Below, piece by piece: positions 45,200 to 53,192 of a stretch of DNA of 63,106 nucleotides. This stretch comes from Lachnospiraceae bacterium. GTDB taxonomy: Bacteria; Bacillota; Clostridia; Lachnospirales; Lachnospiraceae. Under the pieces are notes generated by a model. It did no database searches. It saw only the letters and a program-made list of their open reading frames with translations, and had not been told where the DNA came from. Positions within the stretch are counted from its first letter, which is position 1, and the number at the start of each line of letters is the position of its first letter. Where the stretch lies: positions 1 to 63,106 of the forward strand of contig JAILCB010000051.1 of assembly GCA_024680595.1 (NCBI GenBank). Reading direction: 5' to 3'. The position numbers and the translations under genes were made by a program.

Positions 45200-45988
45200 T
45201 CAAAGGATTATTCTAGTCCCCTGCTTTATTATAGCCATATTTGGGTGAAGGACCCTCAGCTTTTCATCCATGGCAAGCAGCTTCTCGTCTGTGTAGTCAG
45301 GGTTGTGATGGATGAAATAAACCTGTTTTACACAGGCCTTTTCTGCAATCCTTATCCCCTCTTCGGCTGTGGAATGACCAAATCCCTTATGGGGTTCATA
45401 ATCCTCTTCCGTATATTGGGCATCATAGAGCAGTAAATCGGCATTGGCCGCAAACTCTGCGAGTTCCCCGGACTTATTGTCTAGATGCTCGAAATCGGTG
45501 GCAAAAACCAGAATCTTTCCCTTGTAATTTAGCTTGAAAACAGTGGATCCGCCGGGATGTGCGGCGGACATTATCTGAATATCCACATCCCCGATCCGGA
45601 AAGACCCTTCTATGTCGTGATAGTGAAGATCAGAAGGGTAGTCCTCCAGACGCAGAGGCCAAAAGGGCGGGGCAAACAGCCGATTCATCATAGCTCTGAT
45701 ATCTGTATCCATTCGGCGTTCGGAATAGAGGTCGATTTGCCTGCCCTTTTGGGACAGGGGTGGGAAAAAAGGCAGTCCTATCAGATGATCCAGATGGAGA
45801 TGGGTAAGCAGAATGTGAATTGGGCGGTTTCCCAGATTAGGAGGCGAAACGATTCCTGTTCCTCCATCTAAAAAAATAGCTTCATTTCCGGCCTCCACAT
45901 AGTAGCAGGAGGAAGCTCCGCCAAATTGCTGATAGGAAGAACCGCTGAGAGGAATGGATCCCCGTACACCAAGGGCGGTCAGGCACAG
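45200..45988 (-). CDS. MBL-fold metallohydrolase with non-canonical start
   Basis: A metallo-beta-lactamase-fold hydrolase of the phosphodiesterase/PhnP-like group. It has the zinc motif LTHLHLDHLIGLPFF, an SAAHPGGSTVFKL segment, a FATDFEH metal Asp and a late YFIHHNPDY. The first canonical in-frame start is GTG 45898, but the frame continues upstream with a conserved-looking N-terminus, LGVRGSIPLSGSSYQQFGGASSCYYVEAG, so the real protein starts earlier. No ATG, GTG or TTG occurs in frame up to the stop at 46088-46090. CTG 45988 (GAAGAG 9 nt upstream) is my choice. An ATA at 46021 with GAGGT 7 nt upstream is the other candidate. The nearby ATG at about 46002 is out of frame. Confidence 0.82.
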   Translation of the reverse strand: MCLTALGVRGSIPLSGSSYQQFGGASSCYYVEAGNEAIFLDGGTGIVSPPNLGNRPIHILLTHLHLDHLIGLPFFPPLSQKGRQIDLYSERRMDTDIRAMMNRLFAPPFWPLRLEDYPSDLHYHDIEGSFRIGDVDIQIMSAAHPGGSTVFKLNYKGKILVFATDFEHLDNKSGELAEFAANADLLLYDAQYTEEDYEPHKGFGHSTAEEGIRIAEKACVKQVYFIHHNPDYTDEKLLAMDEKLRVLHPNMAIIKQGTRIIL

Positions 45989-46164
45989 AGCCGTATTCTC
46001 TTCATTATTTGATGTTCTTATTTTATTTACCTCGATTCTGTCAGGAGACTTGTGAATGGTTTCTGCTGTATGTATTTTCTGTGAATCCTATAAATAGTAG
46101 GGGATTCAATGCCGATAAAAATAATAACATAAATGGCAGAAATAGAGTAGCTTTTTTTTTGAGA

Positions 46165-46176
46165 GAGTGCTATAAT
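46165..46176 (+). promoter_or_regulatory. Extended -10 promoter-like site upstream of mecA
   Basis: AGTGCTATAATG gives a TG-n-TATAAT extended -10 (TATAAT 46171-46176) after a poly-T run, with no good -35 box. It is the only promoter-like site before mecA and would give a leader of about 510 nt. Confidence 0.45.
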
Positions 46177-46184
46177 GTATCACT

Positions 46185-46692
46185 CTTCATAGAGAGATTG
46201 ACAATTATCTAGTCTTGATTATGCCGCTTAATCTACAGGCACCCACAGGTTATCCATATGCGGACCGCTGGCGGGGTGTTTTTGCTTTATCCTTTAAGCG
46301 GGGCAGACTACTATTGGCAGTGGCCATAGGAGTCCTTGAATATGAGGGTCATATGGCTGACGAAGAGGTTGAGAAAAGGAGGACAATTGAAGAAAATCTC
46401 AGGCTCAGTAATGGAAGTGTGCTTTTCACAGGAAATGGAGGTTAAGGACAAATGCTTTGGATGACTCAGAAAGGTAAACAGTTTATGCGGATTCCAGGGC
46501 GGAATTCCAGGAGAATGGCAGGCAATAGGCAATCTTGATGGGGGAGATTTTATTCTTTATCAAGGAGACAGAAAAGCTGGCGGCCGACGAAAACCTTGAT
46601 GGGTCCGGTCCTGCAAGGAGACAGGGATTCCGGGTTTGAGTTGGGGAGTTTAGTGATTCAGGTGCCGTGAAATGGCCGGGAGATGAGAATAA
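46185..46692 (+). other. Long leader/intergenic stretch before mecA
   Basis: About 500 bp with no supported gene. A 76-codon frame (46215-46445) has no RBS. Imperfect repeats occur around 46534/46595 (cttgatggg) and 46561/46614 (aaggagacag), suggesting decayed tandem duplications. Confidence 0.45.
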
Positions 46693-47652
46693 ATGAAGAT
46701 TGAGAGAATGAATGACCGTCAGATTCGGTGTATTTTAACCAAGGAAGATTTAAGGGAGCGGGAGCTGAAAATCAGCGAATTAGCCTATGGTTCGGAGAAG
46801 GCCAGAGCTTTATTCCGGGACATGATTCAGCAGGCTTCCTATCAGTTTGGCTTTGAGGCTGAGGATATCCCCCTTATGATTGAGGCGATTCCGCTGCCGG
46901 GAGAGCGTATCATCCTTATCATTACCAAGGTGGAGGATCCGGAGGAGCTGGATACCAGATTCTCCAAGTTTGCCCCTTCTGTCCGCGGGGATAGCGATAT
47001 GGATGGGGTAGAGGGACCTGCTTCATCGGGAGCGGATGATATTCTGGATTTATTCAGGAAGATGAAGAAATCACTGAATGATTCCACGGAGGATGCAGAC
47101 GTTCCCAAAGAGGGTGAGGATACTGCGGCTGAGGTAATTGAAGGGAAGAAAAACGATCCGAATAATGCACTTGAAAGGTTAAGGTCCTTTTTCCGTTCTC
47201 CCCTTGCGGATGAGGAAGAGGATGAGCTAGAGGATATTGATACAGTAGATGACAGTGATTTGCTTGAAATCCCTCAATTACCTATGCGTAGAAAAGTGGC
47301 AGGTTTAAGGGGCAGTAAAGATCCCGGGGAGAAGGATTTAAAGATTACAGTTCCTGTGGACATTGTCAAGGTCTATTACTTCACTGCTTTGGAGAATGCT
47401 ATTCGGCTGGCCCATGTTTTGAATGGATATTATAACGGAGAGAATTCTCTTTATTATGACAATCTGGATAATGTCTTCTATTTATTGGTGAAGAAATCCG
47501 ACCATACCCCGGAGCAGTTTAATAAGATTTGCAATATTATTACGGAATATGCCCAGGGTGTGAATAATCCGCCGTCCGCAGAGGCTTTTTTCAGGGAACA
47601 CGGAGATCCTATTATTTTGAAGAATGCCCTGCAGCGGCTTTCAGAGGTATGA
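46693..47652 (+). CDS. mecA: MecA-like adaptor of the ClpC protease
   Basis: An adaptor that delivers substrates to ClpCP and promotes ClpC hexamer assembly. It has 319 residues. The N-terminal substrate-recognition domain (about 1-80) begins MKIERMNDRQIRCILTKEDL and has FEAEDIPLMIEAIPL. An acidic linker of some 130 residues follows (about 90-215), longer than in the roughly 220-residue Bacillus protein. The C-terminal ClpC-binding domain (about 220-319) has VYYFTALENAIRLAHVLNG and a YLLV...NICNIITEYAQ pattern. GGGAG lies about 10 nt before the ATG. A strong bidirectional terminator follows. Targets in this organism are unknown; competence genes are not near. Confidence 0.92.
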   Translation: MKIERMNDRQIRCILTKEDLRERELKISELAYGSEKARALFRDMIQQASYQFGFEAEDIPLMIEAIPLPGERIILIITKVEDPEELDTRFSKFAPSVRGDSDMDGVEGPASSGADDILDLFRKMKKSLNDSTEDADVPKEGEDTAAEVIEGKKNDPNNALERLRSFFRSPLADEEEDELEDIDTVDDSDLLEIPQLPMRRKVAGLRGSKDPGEKDLKITVPVDIVKVYYFTALENAIRLAHVLNGYYNGENSLYYDNLDNVFYLLVKKSDHTPEQFNKICNIITEYAQGVNNPPSAEAFFREHGDPIILKNALQRLSEV

Positions 47653-47673
47653 TAGACTGACTGCGGTGATGAA

Positions 47674-47706
47674 AAGGGGTGGCCGGGAATTTCCCGACCA
47701 CCCCTT
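47674..47706. terminator. Bidirectional terminator mecA / DUF1858
   Basis: AAGGGGTGG/CCACCCCTT with an inner GGGAA/TTCCC pairing. On the minus strand it is followed by TTTTCAT. It separates the convergent mecA and DUF1858 genes. Confidence 0.85.
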
Positions 47707-47729
47707 ATGCTCGATTCGAATGTAAATGC

Positions 47730-47933
47730 TTAGGCTTCATCCGGCATGGCATTCATTTGCGCAACGAGATCATCCGCATCTACGCCGTGAACCATGGCTG
47801 CCTCCTCCACTGTCTCACCCTGGGAAGCGGGACAGCCGATGCAATGCATGCCAATTTCCAGAAGCAGGGGAATGGCAGACGGCTTAATCCGCAGAACATC
47901 TCCAATAGTCGTGTCTTTTGTCACTAGGCCCAT
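47730..47933 (-). CDS. DUF1858 domain protein (redox disulfide type)
   Basis: A 67-residue single-domain protein of the DUF1858 family, often found near hybrid-cluster proteins and thought to act through a redox-active Cys pair. Here the motif is MHCIGCPASQGE (Cys-x-x-Cys near residues 30-33), flanked by helices (TIGDVLRIKPSAIPLLLEIG before, TVEEAAMVHGVD after). ATG 47933 is chosen because AGGAGG lies about 9 nt upstream; the frame extends 11 codons further. It faces away from the ferredoxin gene 435 bp off, and both suggest iron-sulfur or thiol redox work. The substrate is unknown. Confidence 0.9.
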   Translation of the reverse strand: MGLVTKDTTIGDVLRIKPSAIPLLLEIGMHCIGCPASQGETVEEAAMVHGVDADDLVAQMNAMPDEA

Positions 47934-48007
47934 AATTGTAGTCCTCCTTATCCTCCTAATTATCAAGGAACTTTAATTATATACCATCTTTCGCTTCTAG
48001 TCAAAAA

Positions 48008-48023
48008 TGAGAATTAATTTTCA
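48008..48023. promoter_or_regulatory. Fur-like palindrome upstream of DUF1858
   Basis: TGAGAATTAATTTTCA, a 16-bp palindrome with one mismatched pair, lying 75 bp upstream of the DUF1858 start in an AT-rich region. It resembles Fur/PerR-type boxes (TGAGAAT...ATTTTCA), but the half-sites are spaced by two bases rather than one. The rest of 47967-48368 shows only AT-rich sequence and a small CGCAGA...TCTGCG inverted repeat (about 48290-48310). Confidence 0.4.
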
Positions 48024-48368
48024 TAGCAAAAATACAAAATATATTGATTATTTTCTTTTTTTATATTAAAATACCTTTCATAACTGTGAAGGCTCCCTGA
48101 TTTGAAGGGATGCGGAATCACTGGCTAGGGTTCCGGATAATAACTTTCCTGCTATTTCCGGCACCTGTTCCGCAGATTTGGATCTGTTTTGGAGAAATAC
48201 AGACCGGCCTGATTTAGGGATGGCTCTCAGTTTGAATAGGAAATGGCTCATATATCAGAAAGTGCGTGGGATTCGAATAGATTTCGCGCAGACGCAGAGA
48301 CAATCTGCGCCATGAGGCTTCATCCTTTTGGCGCAGTCCTGCGGTAGTGAAGAAAGGAGAAATTTGAA

Positions 48369-48539
48369 ATGGCACATGTAATTGATGACACTTGTGTAAG
48401 CTGTGGCGCTTGCGAGTCTACCTGCCCTGTAGGAGCTATTGCACCTGGAGATGGCAAGTTTGTAGTAGATGCAGATAGCTGTATCGATTGTGGCGCATGC
48501 GAGAGCGCTTGCCCTACCGGAGCTATCAAGGCTGAATAA
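48369..48539 (+). CDS. 2[4Fe-4S] ferredoxin
   Basis: A 56-residue clostridial-type ferredoxin, a low-potential electron carrier. Two canonical cluster motifs are present: CVSCGACESTCP (about 9-20) and CIDCGACESACP (about 38-49), each C-x2-C-x2-C-x3-C-P. The two halves are near-duplicates (PVGAI / PTGAI). RBS AAAGGAG is 7-8 nt before ATG 48369. It is monocistronic, with a strong terminator after it. It is a clean example of the shortest ferredoxins, made of two repeats of about 27 residues. Confidence 0.97.
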   Translation: MAHVIDDTCVSCGACESTCPVGAIAPGDGKFVVDADSCIDCGACESACPTGAIKAE

Positions 48540-48561
48540 TTTAATAATTCAATATGGAAAA

Positions 48562-48595
48562 AGACCCCCGCTCCACTTGTGGAGACGGGGGTTTT
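48562..48595 (+). terminator. Rho-independent terminator of the ferredoxin gene
   Basis: ACCCCCGCTCCAC/GGAGACGGGGGT stem with a TTGT loop, followed by TTTTC. It lies 25 bp after the stop codon. Confidence 0.92.
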
Positions 48596-48606
48596 CATGT
48601 AGGGTA

Positions 48607-48705
48607 GAAGCCAAAGTCTCATGGGACGATTGCGTCCCGATGAGGCACAAGGCGCAGCCCATCATCGGAGGCCCAAAGGGCCTGACATGTGGGCGAAGCC
48701 AGTTT
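48607..48705 (+). repeat. Family C dispersed repeat, copy 1
   Basis: GAAGCCAAAGTCTCATGGGACG...TCCCGATGAGGC...GGCGCAGCCCATCATCGGAGGCC...GGGCCT..ATGTGG. It shares ordered blocks with 58033-58132, and loosely with 53001-53090. It contains GGGACG...CGTCCC and GGCCC/GGGCC inverted repeats. It sits between the ferredoxin terminator and the ddl stop codon. Confidence 0.72.
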
Positions 48706-49757
48706 TAATATTTCTTTAGAGATACTTCTATCAGGAGTTCGCAGAGCTCCTCAAAGCTAATTCCCAGGGCCGCGGCCTCCTGGGGCACCAGACTGGTAGG
48801 GGTCAGACCCGGCAGGGTGTTGGCTTCCAGACAGTAAACGGTGCCTTCCTTGTCCATGCGGAAATCCATTCTGGCATAGCCCTCCATTCCCAGGGCATGG
48901 AATACGTCAACCGCACACTTCTGAACCCGTTCGGTCTCTTCCTTTGTCAGATCGGCAGGACAGGTTTCCACGGCGCTTCCCGCCTGATATTTATTCCTAT
49001 AATCATAGAAGCCGGACTTGGGGGCGATTTCCACCACAGGATAGGGCTTTCCGTCGATTACAGCCGCAGTCAGCTCTCTTCCTTCAATAAATCTCTCCAC
49101 CAGCAGGTCATTCTCATATTTGAAAGCCGACTTAAGGGCTTTTTTGTATTCCTTTTTCGTTTCAGGAATATAGACGCCTACGGAAGAGCCTCCGCTTCTG
49201 GGCTTAACTACGCAGGGCAGATAAGGGGGCTTCACTTCATCTAAATCAGTGTCTGTGTCATTATGGATGAGCTGTCCCTCAGGGGTGGGAATGCCGGCCT
49301 CTTCCAGAAGCAGCTTGGTATAATATTTGTCCATGGCCAGGGCGCTGCTTAGGTAGCCCGTGCCTGTGTAGCGGATGCCCAAAAGGTCGAAGGCCGCCTG
49401 GATCCTGCCATTCTCCCCGTCACCTCCGTGGAGGGCCAGAAAGGCTATATCCGCACTTTTGCATATTTCAATGACATTGGGGCCGAAATAGGAGTCGGAC
49501 TGATCCGGCCGCTGCTCCTTGATGGACTCCAGATCCGGGTCTTCCTCGGTAATCTCCCGGATATCCTCCGCCCAATCCCTGTCCGCCCTAAAAATAGCGG
49601 CGGGATCCCTGGAATCCACACCATTATATCCGTAAAAAACATCAATAAGAATTACCTGATGGCCTCTCTTTTTCAGGGCCTTGTAAACCATGGAGCCAGA
49701 TACAAAGGATACGTCTCTCTCCGTAGAGGTTCCGCCTGCCAGCACTACAATCTTCAT
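48705..49757 (-). CDS. ddl: D-alanine--D-alanine ligase
   Basis: A cytosolic ATP-grasp ligase making D-Ala-D-Ala for peptidoglycan stems. It has 350 residues. It starts MKIVVLAGGTSTERDVS with the conserved substrate-binding Glu. HGGDGENGRIQA lies near 100-112, the ATP-grasp loop KPRSGGSSVGV near 180-190, and the metal-binding RMDFRMD...LEANTLPGLTPTSLVP near the end. ATG 49757 is chosen because GGAGGATT lies 5-6 nt upstream; the frame extends upstream without function. A family C repeat follows its stop. D-Ala-D-Lac ligases have similar sequences, and no vanH or vanX neighbour was seen. Confidence 0.95.
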   Translation of the reverse strand: MKIVVLAGGTSTERDVSFVSGSMVYKALKKRGHQVILIDVFYGYNGVDSRDPAAIFRADRDWAEDIREITEEDPDLESIKEQRPDQSDSYFGPNVIEICKSADIAFLALHGGDGENGRIQAAFDLLGIRYTGTGYLSSALAMDKYYTKLLLEEAGIPTPEGQLIHNDTDTDLDEVKPPYLPCVVKPRSGGSSVGVYIPETKKEYKKALKSAFKYENDLLVERFIEGRELTAAVIDGKPYPVVEIAPKSGFYDYRNKYQAGSAVETCPADLTKEETERVQKCAVDVFHALGMEGYARMDFRMDKEGTVYCLEANTLPGLTPTSLVPQEAAALGISFEELCELLIEVSLKKY

Positions 49758-49826
49758 GAGAATCCTCCCTCCTCCTGTAGCATATAATATAGACACCATA
49801 ATACCAGTCAAATGGGATTTCTGCAA

Positions 49827-49855
49827 TTCACTTTTACCATATCTTGTGGTATATT
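49827..49855 (+). promoter_or_regulatory. Promoter of the HD-GYP receptor gene
   Basis: TTCACT (49827-49832), a 17-nt spacer, TATATT (49850-49855). The start site near 49862 leaves a leader of about 40 nt with GGAGGGT at 49890-49896. The ddl start is 70 bp away, divergent. Confidence 0.6.
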
Positions 49856-49903
49856 GTTCCTAAATTACAATATACAAGTACTGACAGCAGGAGGGTGACT
49901 GTG

Positions 49904-52894
49904 ATGTTGAAAGGGAAGAAGTATGCAGGTCAGTTCTTTGGACGTTTACTTGTGTTTTTTCTGGCGTCTGTTTATCTAGTCTACGGAGGGGTGGCGGTAC
50001 TGGCTGCAGAAGAGTCCGCTCCTGCCGTCATTAATGATGTGTCCGGTATCGGGGCAGGTTTTTCCTCAATTCTTTATGACAGTAGTAAGGGGCTTCCTAC
50101 ATCGGAAGCAAATGACATTATCCAGACGGATGACGGCTTTATTTGGATAGGAAGCTATAGCGGGTTAATACGCTATGACGGTACCGAGTTCTACCGTTTT
50201 GACGCTTCTACCGGTGTCGCCAGTGTGGTATCCCTTTTTGCGGATTCCAGGCAGAGGATTTGGGTGGGCACCAATGATGGGGGAGTTGCCTGCTATGAGA
50301 ATGATAACTTCACCTTCTATACCAAGGCCGACGGCCTAAAGGCCTCATCCATCCGGTCCATTCAAGAGGATAATGAGGGCAATATTATAATCGCCACAAC
50401 CCTGGGAATGGCCTATGTGGATCCGGAGGGCAAACTGCACGCTATTGATGACTCCAGGATTAATGCCGAGTATGTATGTGAGCTGAGAAAGGGACCGGAT
50501 GGCATTATTTACGGGGAAACATTGGCGGGAGACTTTTTTAGCTTTGATAAGCTCAAAATCAAGACCTTCATTAAAGGAAATGATCTGGGTTTCGGGGCCA
50601 TTAATTGTATTTCCCCTGATAAGGACAAGCCCGGCTACATCTATCTGGGAACAGAAGACAATAAGGTTCTGCACGGAAAGCTGTCGGATAAATTCACGGA
50701 TGTGACCACCCATATCGCTACGGGTCATGACTGTATTAACGCCGTTGTTCCCATCGATAATTCGGTTTGGGTCTGTACGGATAATGGAATCGGCTTCTTC
50801 GATGAAACCGATCATTATATACCCCTCCGGAATATTCCCATGAATAATTCCATTGATAATATGATTCGGGACTATGAGGGTAATCTGTGGTTTGTATCCT
50901 CCAGGCAGGGGGTCATGAAGATCGCCGTCAATCAATTTAGTGATATTAGTCTCATTGCCGGCCTGCCTTCTATGGTGGTGAATTCCACCTGCAAAAGAGG
51001 GGAGGACCTATATCTGGGCACAGATAAGGGCCTTACGGTACTGGACTCCCAATACCATGTGAAGGAGACAGAGCTCAGTGAGCTCCTGGAGGGGGTCAGG
51101 ATCCGCAGTATCAAGTCAGATTCCAAGGGAAATCTCTGGTTTTCCACCTTTAGTGAATTTTGCCTGGTGCTTTTGAGACCGGATGACACTTATGAGATTT
51201 TCAATGAGGAGTCAGGGCTTTCTTCCCCCAGAATCCGTAATACGGAGGAGCTTTCGGACGGCTCCATTGCCGTGGGTACCAGTGGCGGCGTCAATATTAT
51301 TAAGGACGGAAAAGTGGTCAGGGTCTATGACGGCAAGTTCGGATTGAAGAATACGGAGATTCTGTCTATAGCCCAGGGAAAGGACGGCACCCTCTACTTT
51401 GGCAGTGACGGCGACGGGATTTATGTGGTCAAGGGAGATAGCCTTAGCCGGCTGGGAGTGGAGAACGGCCTTCATTCTGAGGTAGTTATGCGGATAAAGT
51501 ATGATGAGTACAGGGATCTCTTCTGGCTTGTCACCAGTAATTCCATTGCCTATATGCAGGATGAGGAGATTACTACCGTAGACCATTTCCCCTATCCCAA
51601 TAATTTCGATATTTTCTTTGATAAGAATGGGGGAATCTGGGTATTGGCCAGTAACGGTATCTATATCGTTAATGGCGATGATATGGTGAAGAATGATCAT
51701 ATTGCCTATACCTTCTACGATACCATGGGCGGTCTTCCCACCATTACCACGGCCAATTCCAGAAATGAGATTACAGAGGATGGAAACCTTTATATTTCAG
51801 GCACAACCGGGGTTGCCAGCATCAATATTAATGAGGTCAGGAGTCTGGATCACAAAATCAAATTATCCGTTCCTTTTGTAAACGTGGATGGTGATATGAT
51901 TCCTGTGGAAGAGGACGGGACGGTCAATATTCCCGCCAAGAGTAAGCGTGTTTCCATAGACGGATATGTGCTGACATACTCTCTGACCAATCCCATTGTC
52001 CGGTATTCTCTGGAGGGCTTTGACAATGATGTCGTTGAAAGCACTAAGGAGGAGATGGAGACGGCTGTCTATACCAATCTGCCCGGCGGGGAATATACCT
52101 ATCACCTGGCGGTTATTGATACCCTTACAGGGGATGAGTCCGATTCCATAACCATCCGTATTCTCAAGAACAAGATGCTGACGGAATATCCATTATTCTG
52201 GGTGTTTCTGGCCCTCCTCTTTACCCTTTTCGTGGTCCTTTTGCTTTTGCTCTTCTTCCGGCATAGGACAAAAAAGCTGAAGGAACAGGCTCTGGCCAAT
52301 CGGAGGCTGGTTAATCAGCTTTCCAAGACCTTTGGTAAGGTCATCGACTTGAAGGATTCCTATACCAATGGTCATTCGGCCCGGGTGGCCAAGTATACCA
52401 GGCTGATTGCGAAGGAGATGGGCTACAGTCAGGAGGAGGTGGACAGGATTTATAATATTGCCCTCCTGCACGATGTCGGAAAGATCGGCATTCCGGACAG
52501 TATTCTGAATAAGCCCGGAAAGCTGGATGATGATGAGTTCCATGAGATTCAGACCCATGCGGCCAAGGGCTTTGAGCTTTTGTCGGACTTCAAGGATTTG
52601 GAGCCGGAGCTGGCCTATGGGGCGGGCTACCACCATGAGAAATATGACGGAAGCGGCTATCCCAGGGGGCTGAAAGGGGATGAGATTCCCGAGGTGGCCC
52701 AGATCATTGCCGTTGCGGATACCTTTGACGCTATGTATTCTACCAGACCCTATCGTAAGCAGATGCCGCTGGAGAAGGTGATTTCGGAGATTGAGAGGGT
52801 GGCGGGAACCCAGCTCAGCCCTAAGCCTGTGGAGGCCTTTATCCGGGTCTATAAGGCGGGGGCTATTGAGGAAGTGGCTAAGACTACGGCATAG
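49904..52894 (+). CDS. Beta-propeller sensor with cytoplasmic HD-GYP domain
   Basis: A 996-residue receptor predicted to hydrolyse cyclic di-GMP. It has a signal peptide (about 1-32), then a large extracytoplasmic region of reg_prop-type propeller blades (repeated DGFIWIGSYSGL, NLWFVSSRQGVMK and TLYFGSDGDGIY patterns, roughly 50-620). A Y_Y_Y-type beta domain follows (about 650-740), then a membrane helix at 755-785 and an HD-GYP domain to the end. Catalytic residues are intact: His856-Asp857 in LLHDVGKIGIPD, the HHEKYDGSGYP motif with GYP at 918-920, and a downstream VADTFDAM. Propeller sensors of this kind usually end in a histidine kinase; the direct fusion to HD-GYP makes a one-component c-di-GMP switch. 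The ligand is probably a glycan, by family analogy. Confidence 0.92.
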   Translation: MLKGKKYAGQFFGRLLVFFLASVYLVYGGVAVLAAEESAPAVINDVSGIGAGFSSILYDSSKGLPTSEANDIIQTDDGFIWIGSYSGLIRYDGTEFYRFDASTGVASVVSLFADSRQRIWVGTNDGGVACYENDNFTFYTKADGLKASSIRSIQEDNEGNIIIATTLGMAYVDPEGKLHAIDDSRINAEYVCELRKGPDGIIYGETLAGDFFSFDKLKIKTFIKGNDLGFGAINCISPDKDKPGYIYLGTEDNKVLHGKLSDKFTDVTTHIATGHDCINAVVPIDNSVWVCTDNGIGFFDETDHYIPLRNIPMNNSIDNMIRDYEGNLWFVSSRQGVMKIAVNQFSDISLIAGLPSMVVNSTCKRGEDLYLGTDKGLTVLDSQYHVKETELSELLEGVRIRSIKSDSKGNLWFSTFSEFCLVLLRPDDTYEIFNEESGLSSPRIRNTEELSDGSIAVGTSGGVNIIKDGKVVRVYDGKFGLKNTEILSIAQGKDGTLYFGSDGDGIYVVKGDSLSRLGVENGLHSEVVMRIKYDEYRDLFWLVTSNSIAYMQDEEITTVDHFPYPNNFDIFFDKNGGIWVLASNGIYIVNGDDMVKNDHIAYTFYDTMGGLPTITTANSRNEITEDGNLYISGTTGVASININEVRSLDHKIKLSVPFVNVDGDMIPVEEDGTVNIPAKSKRVSIDGYVLTYSLTNPIVRYSLEGFDNDVVESTKEEMETAVYTNLPGGEYTYHLAVIDTLTGDESDSITIRILKNKMLTEYPLFWVFLALLFTLFVVLLLLLFFRHRTKKLKEQALANRRLVNQLSKTFGKVIDLKDSYTNGHSARVAKYTRLIAKEMGYSQEEVDRIYNIALLHDVGKIGIPDSILNKPGKLDDDEFHEIQTHAAKGFELLSDFKDLEPELAYGAGYHHEKYDGSGYPRGLKGDEIPEVAQIIAVADTFDAMYSTRPYRKQMPLEKVISEIERVAGTQLSPKPVEAFIRVYKAGAIEEVAKTTA

Positions 52895-53000
52895 GATAGA
52901 AGTATCCGGGCCGGAAGGGCACAAGGCGCGAGAAAGAGAGGCAGGGAGCCTGCCCGGGGCAAAGAGTTATAATGGAAAGGCTCCTTAATGGAGTATAGGC

Positions 53001-53090
53001 TAGGAGCCAAAGTCTTGTAAAATTGCATGAAAGGGACGGGCACAAAGTGGGGCCCATCAGCGAAGACCCCGGATCTTCCGGGCGGGCAAA
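53001..53090 (+). repeat. Family C-like dispersed repeat, divergent copy
   Basis: AGGAGCCAAAGTCTT...GGGCACAAAGTGGGGCCCATCAGCGAAGACC...CCGGGCGGGC. The start and the CCCATCA block match copy 1; the rest has drifted. It lies in the convergent gap 52895-53192, which also holds the GCAGGGAGCCTGC inverted repeat near 52943 and no gene. Confidence 0.5.
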
Positions 53091-53097
53091 ATGAAAA

Positions 53098-53127
53098 CGG
53101 GTAGGGGTGGTTTGCCCCTACTCGTTT
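53098..53127. terminator. Bidirectional terminator between HD-GYP gene and ftsH
   Basis: CGGGTAGGGG/CCCCTACTCG with loop TGGTTT. TTTT follows on the plus strand, and a complementary AAAA precedes the stem, giving a U tract on the minus strand as well. Confidence 0.88.
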
Positions 53128-53192
53128 TGAAATAGCTATTATATTGAACTGAAACCGATTTTCTTTATTAGTCTGCTCTGTGAGTGACCGGC

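Noticed and set aside
45200-45436. 91-codon plus-strand frame continuing from ispD
   Set aside because: Antisense to the MBL-fold gene's conserved C-terminal half.
46215-46445. 76-codon plus-strand frame before mecA
   Set aside because: No RBS, odd composition in the first half and no recognisable family. It lies in the long leader with decayed repeats.
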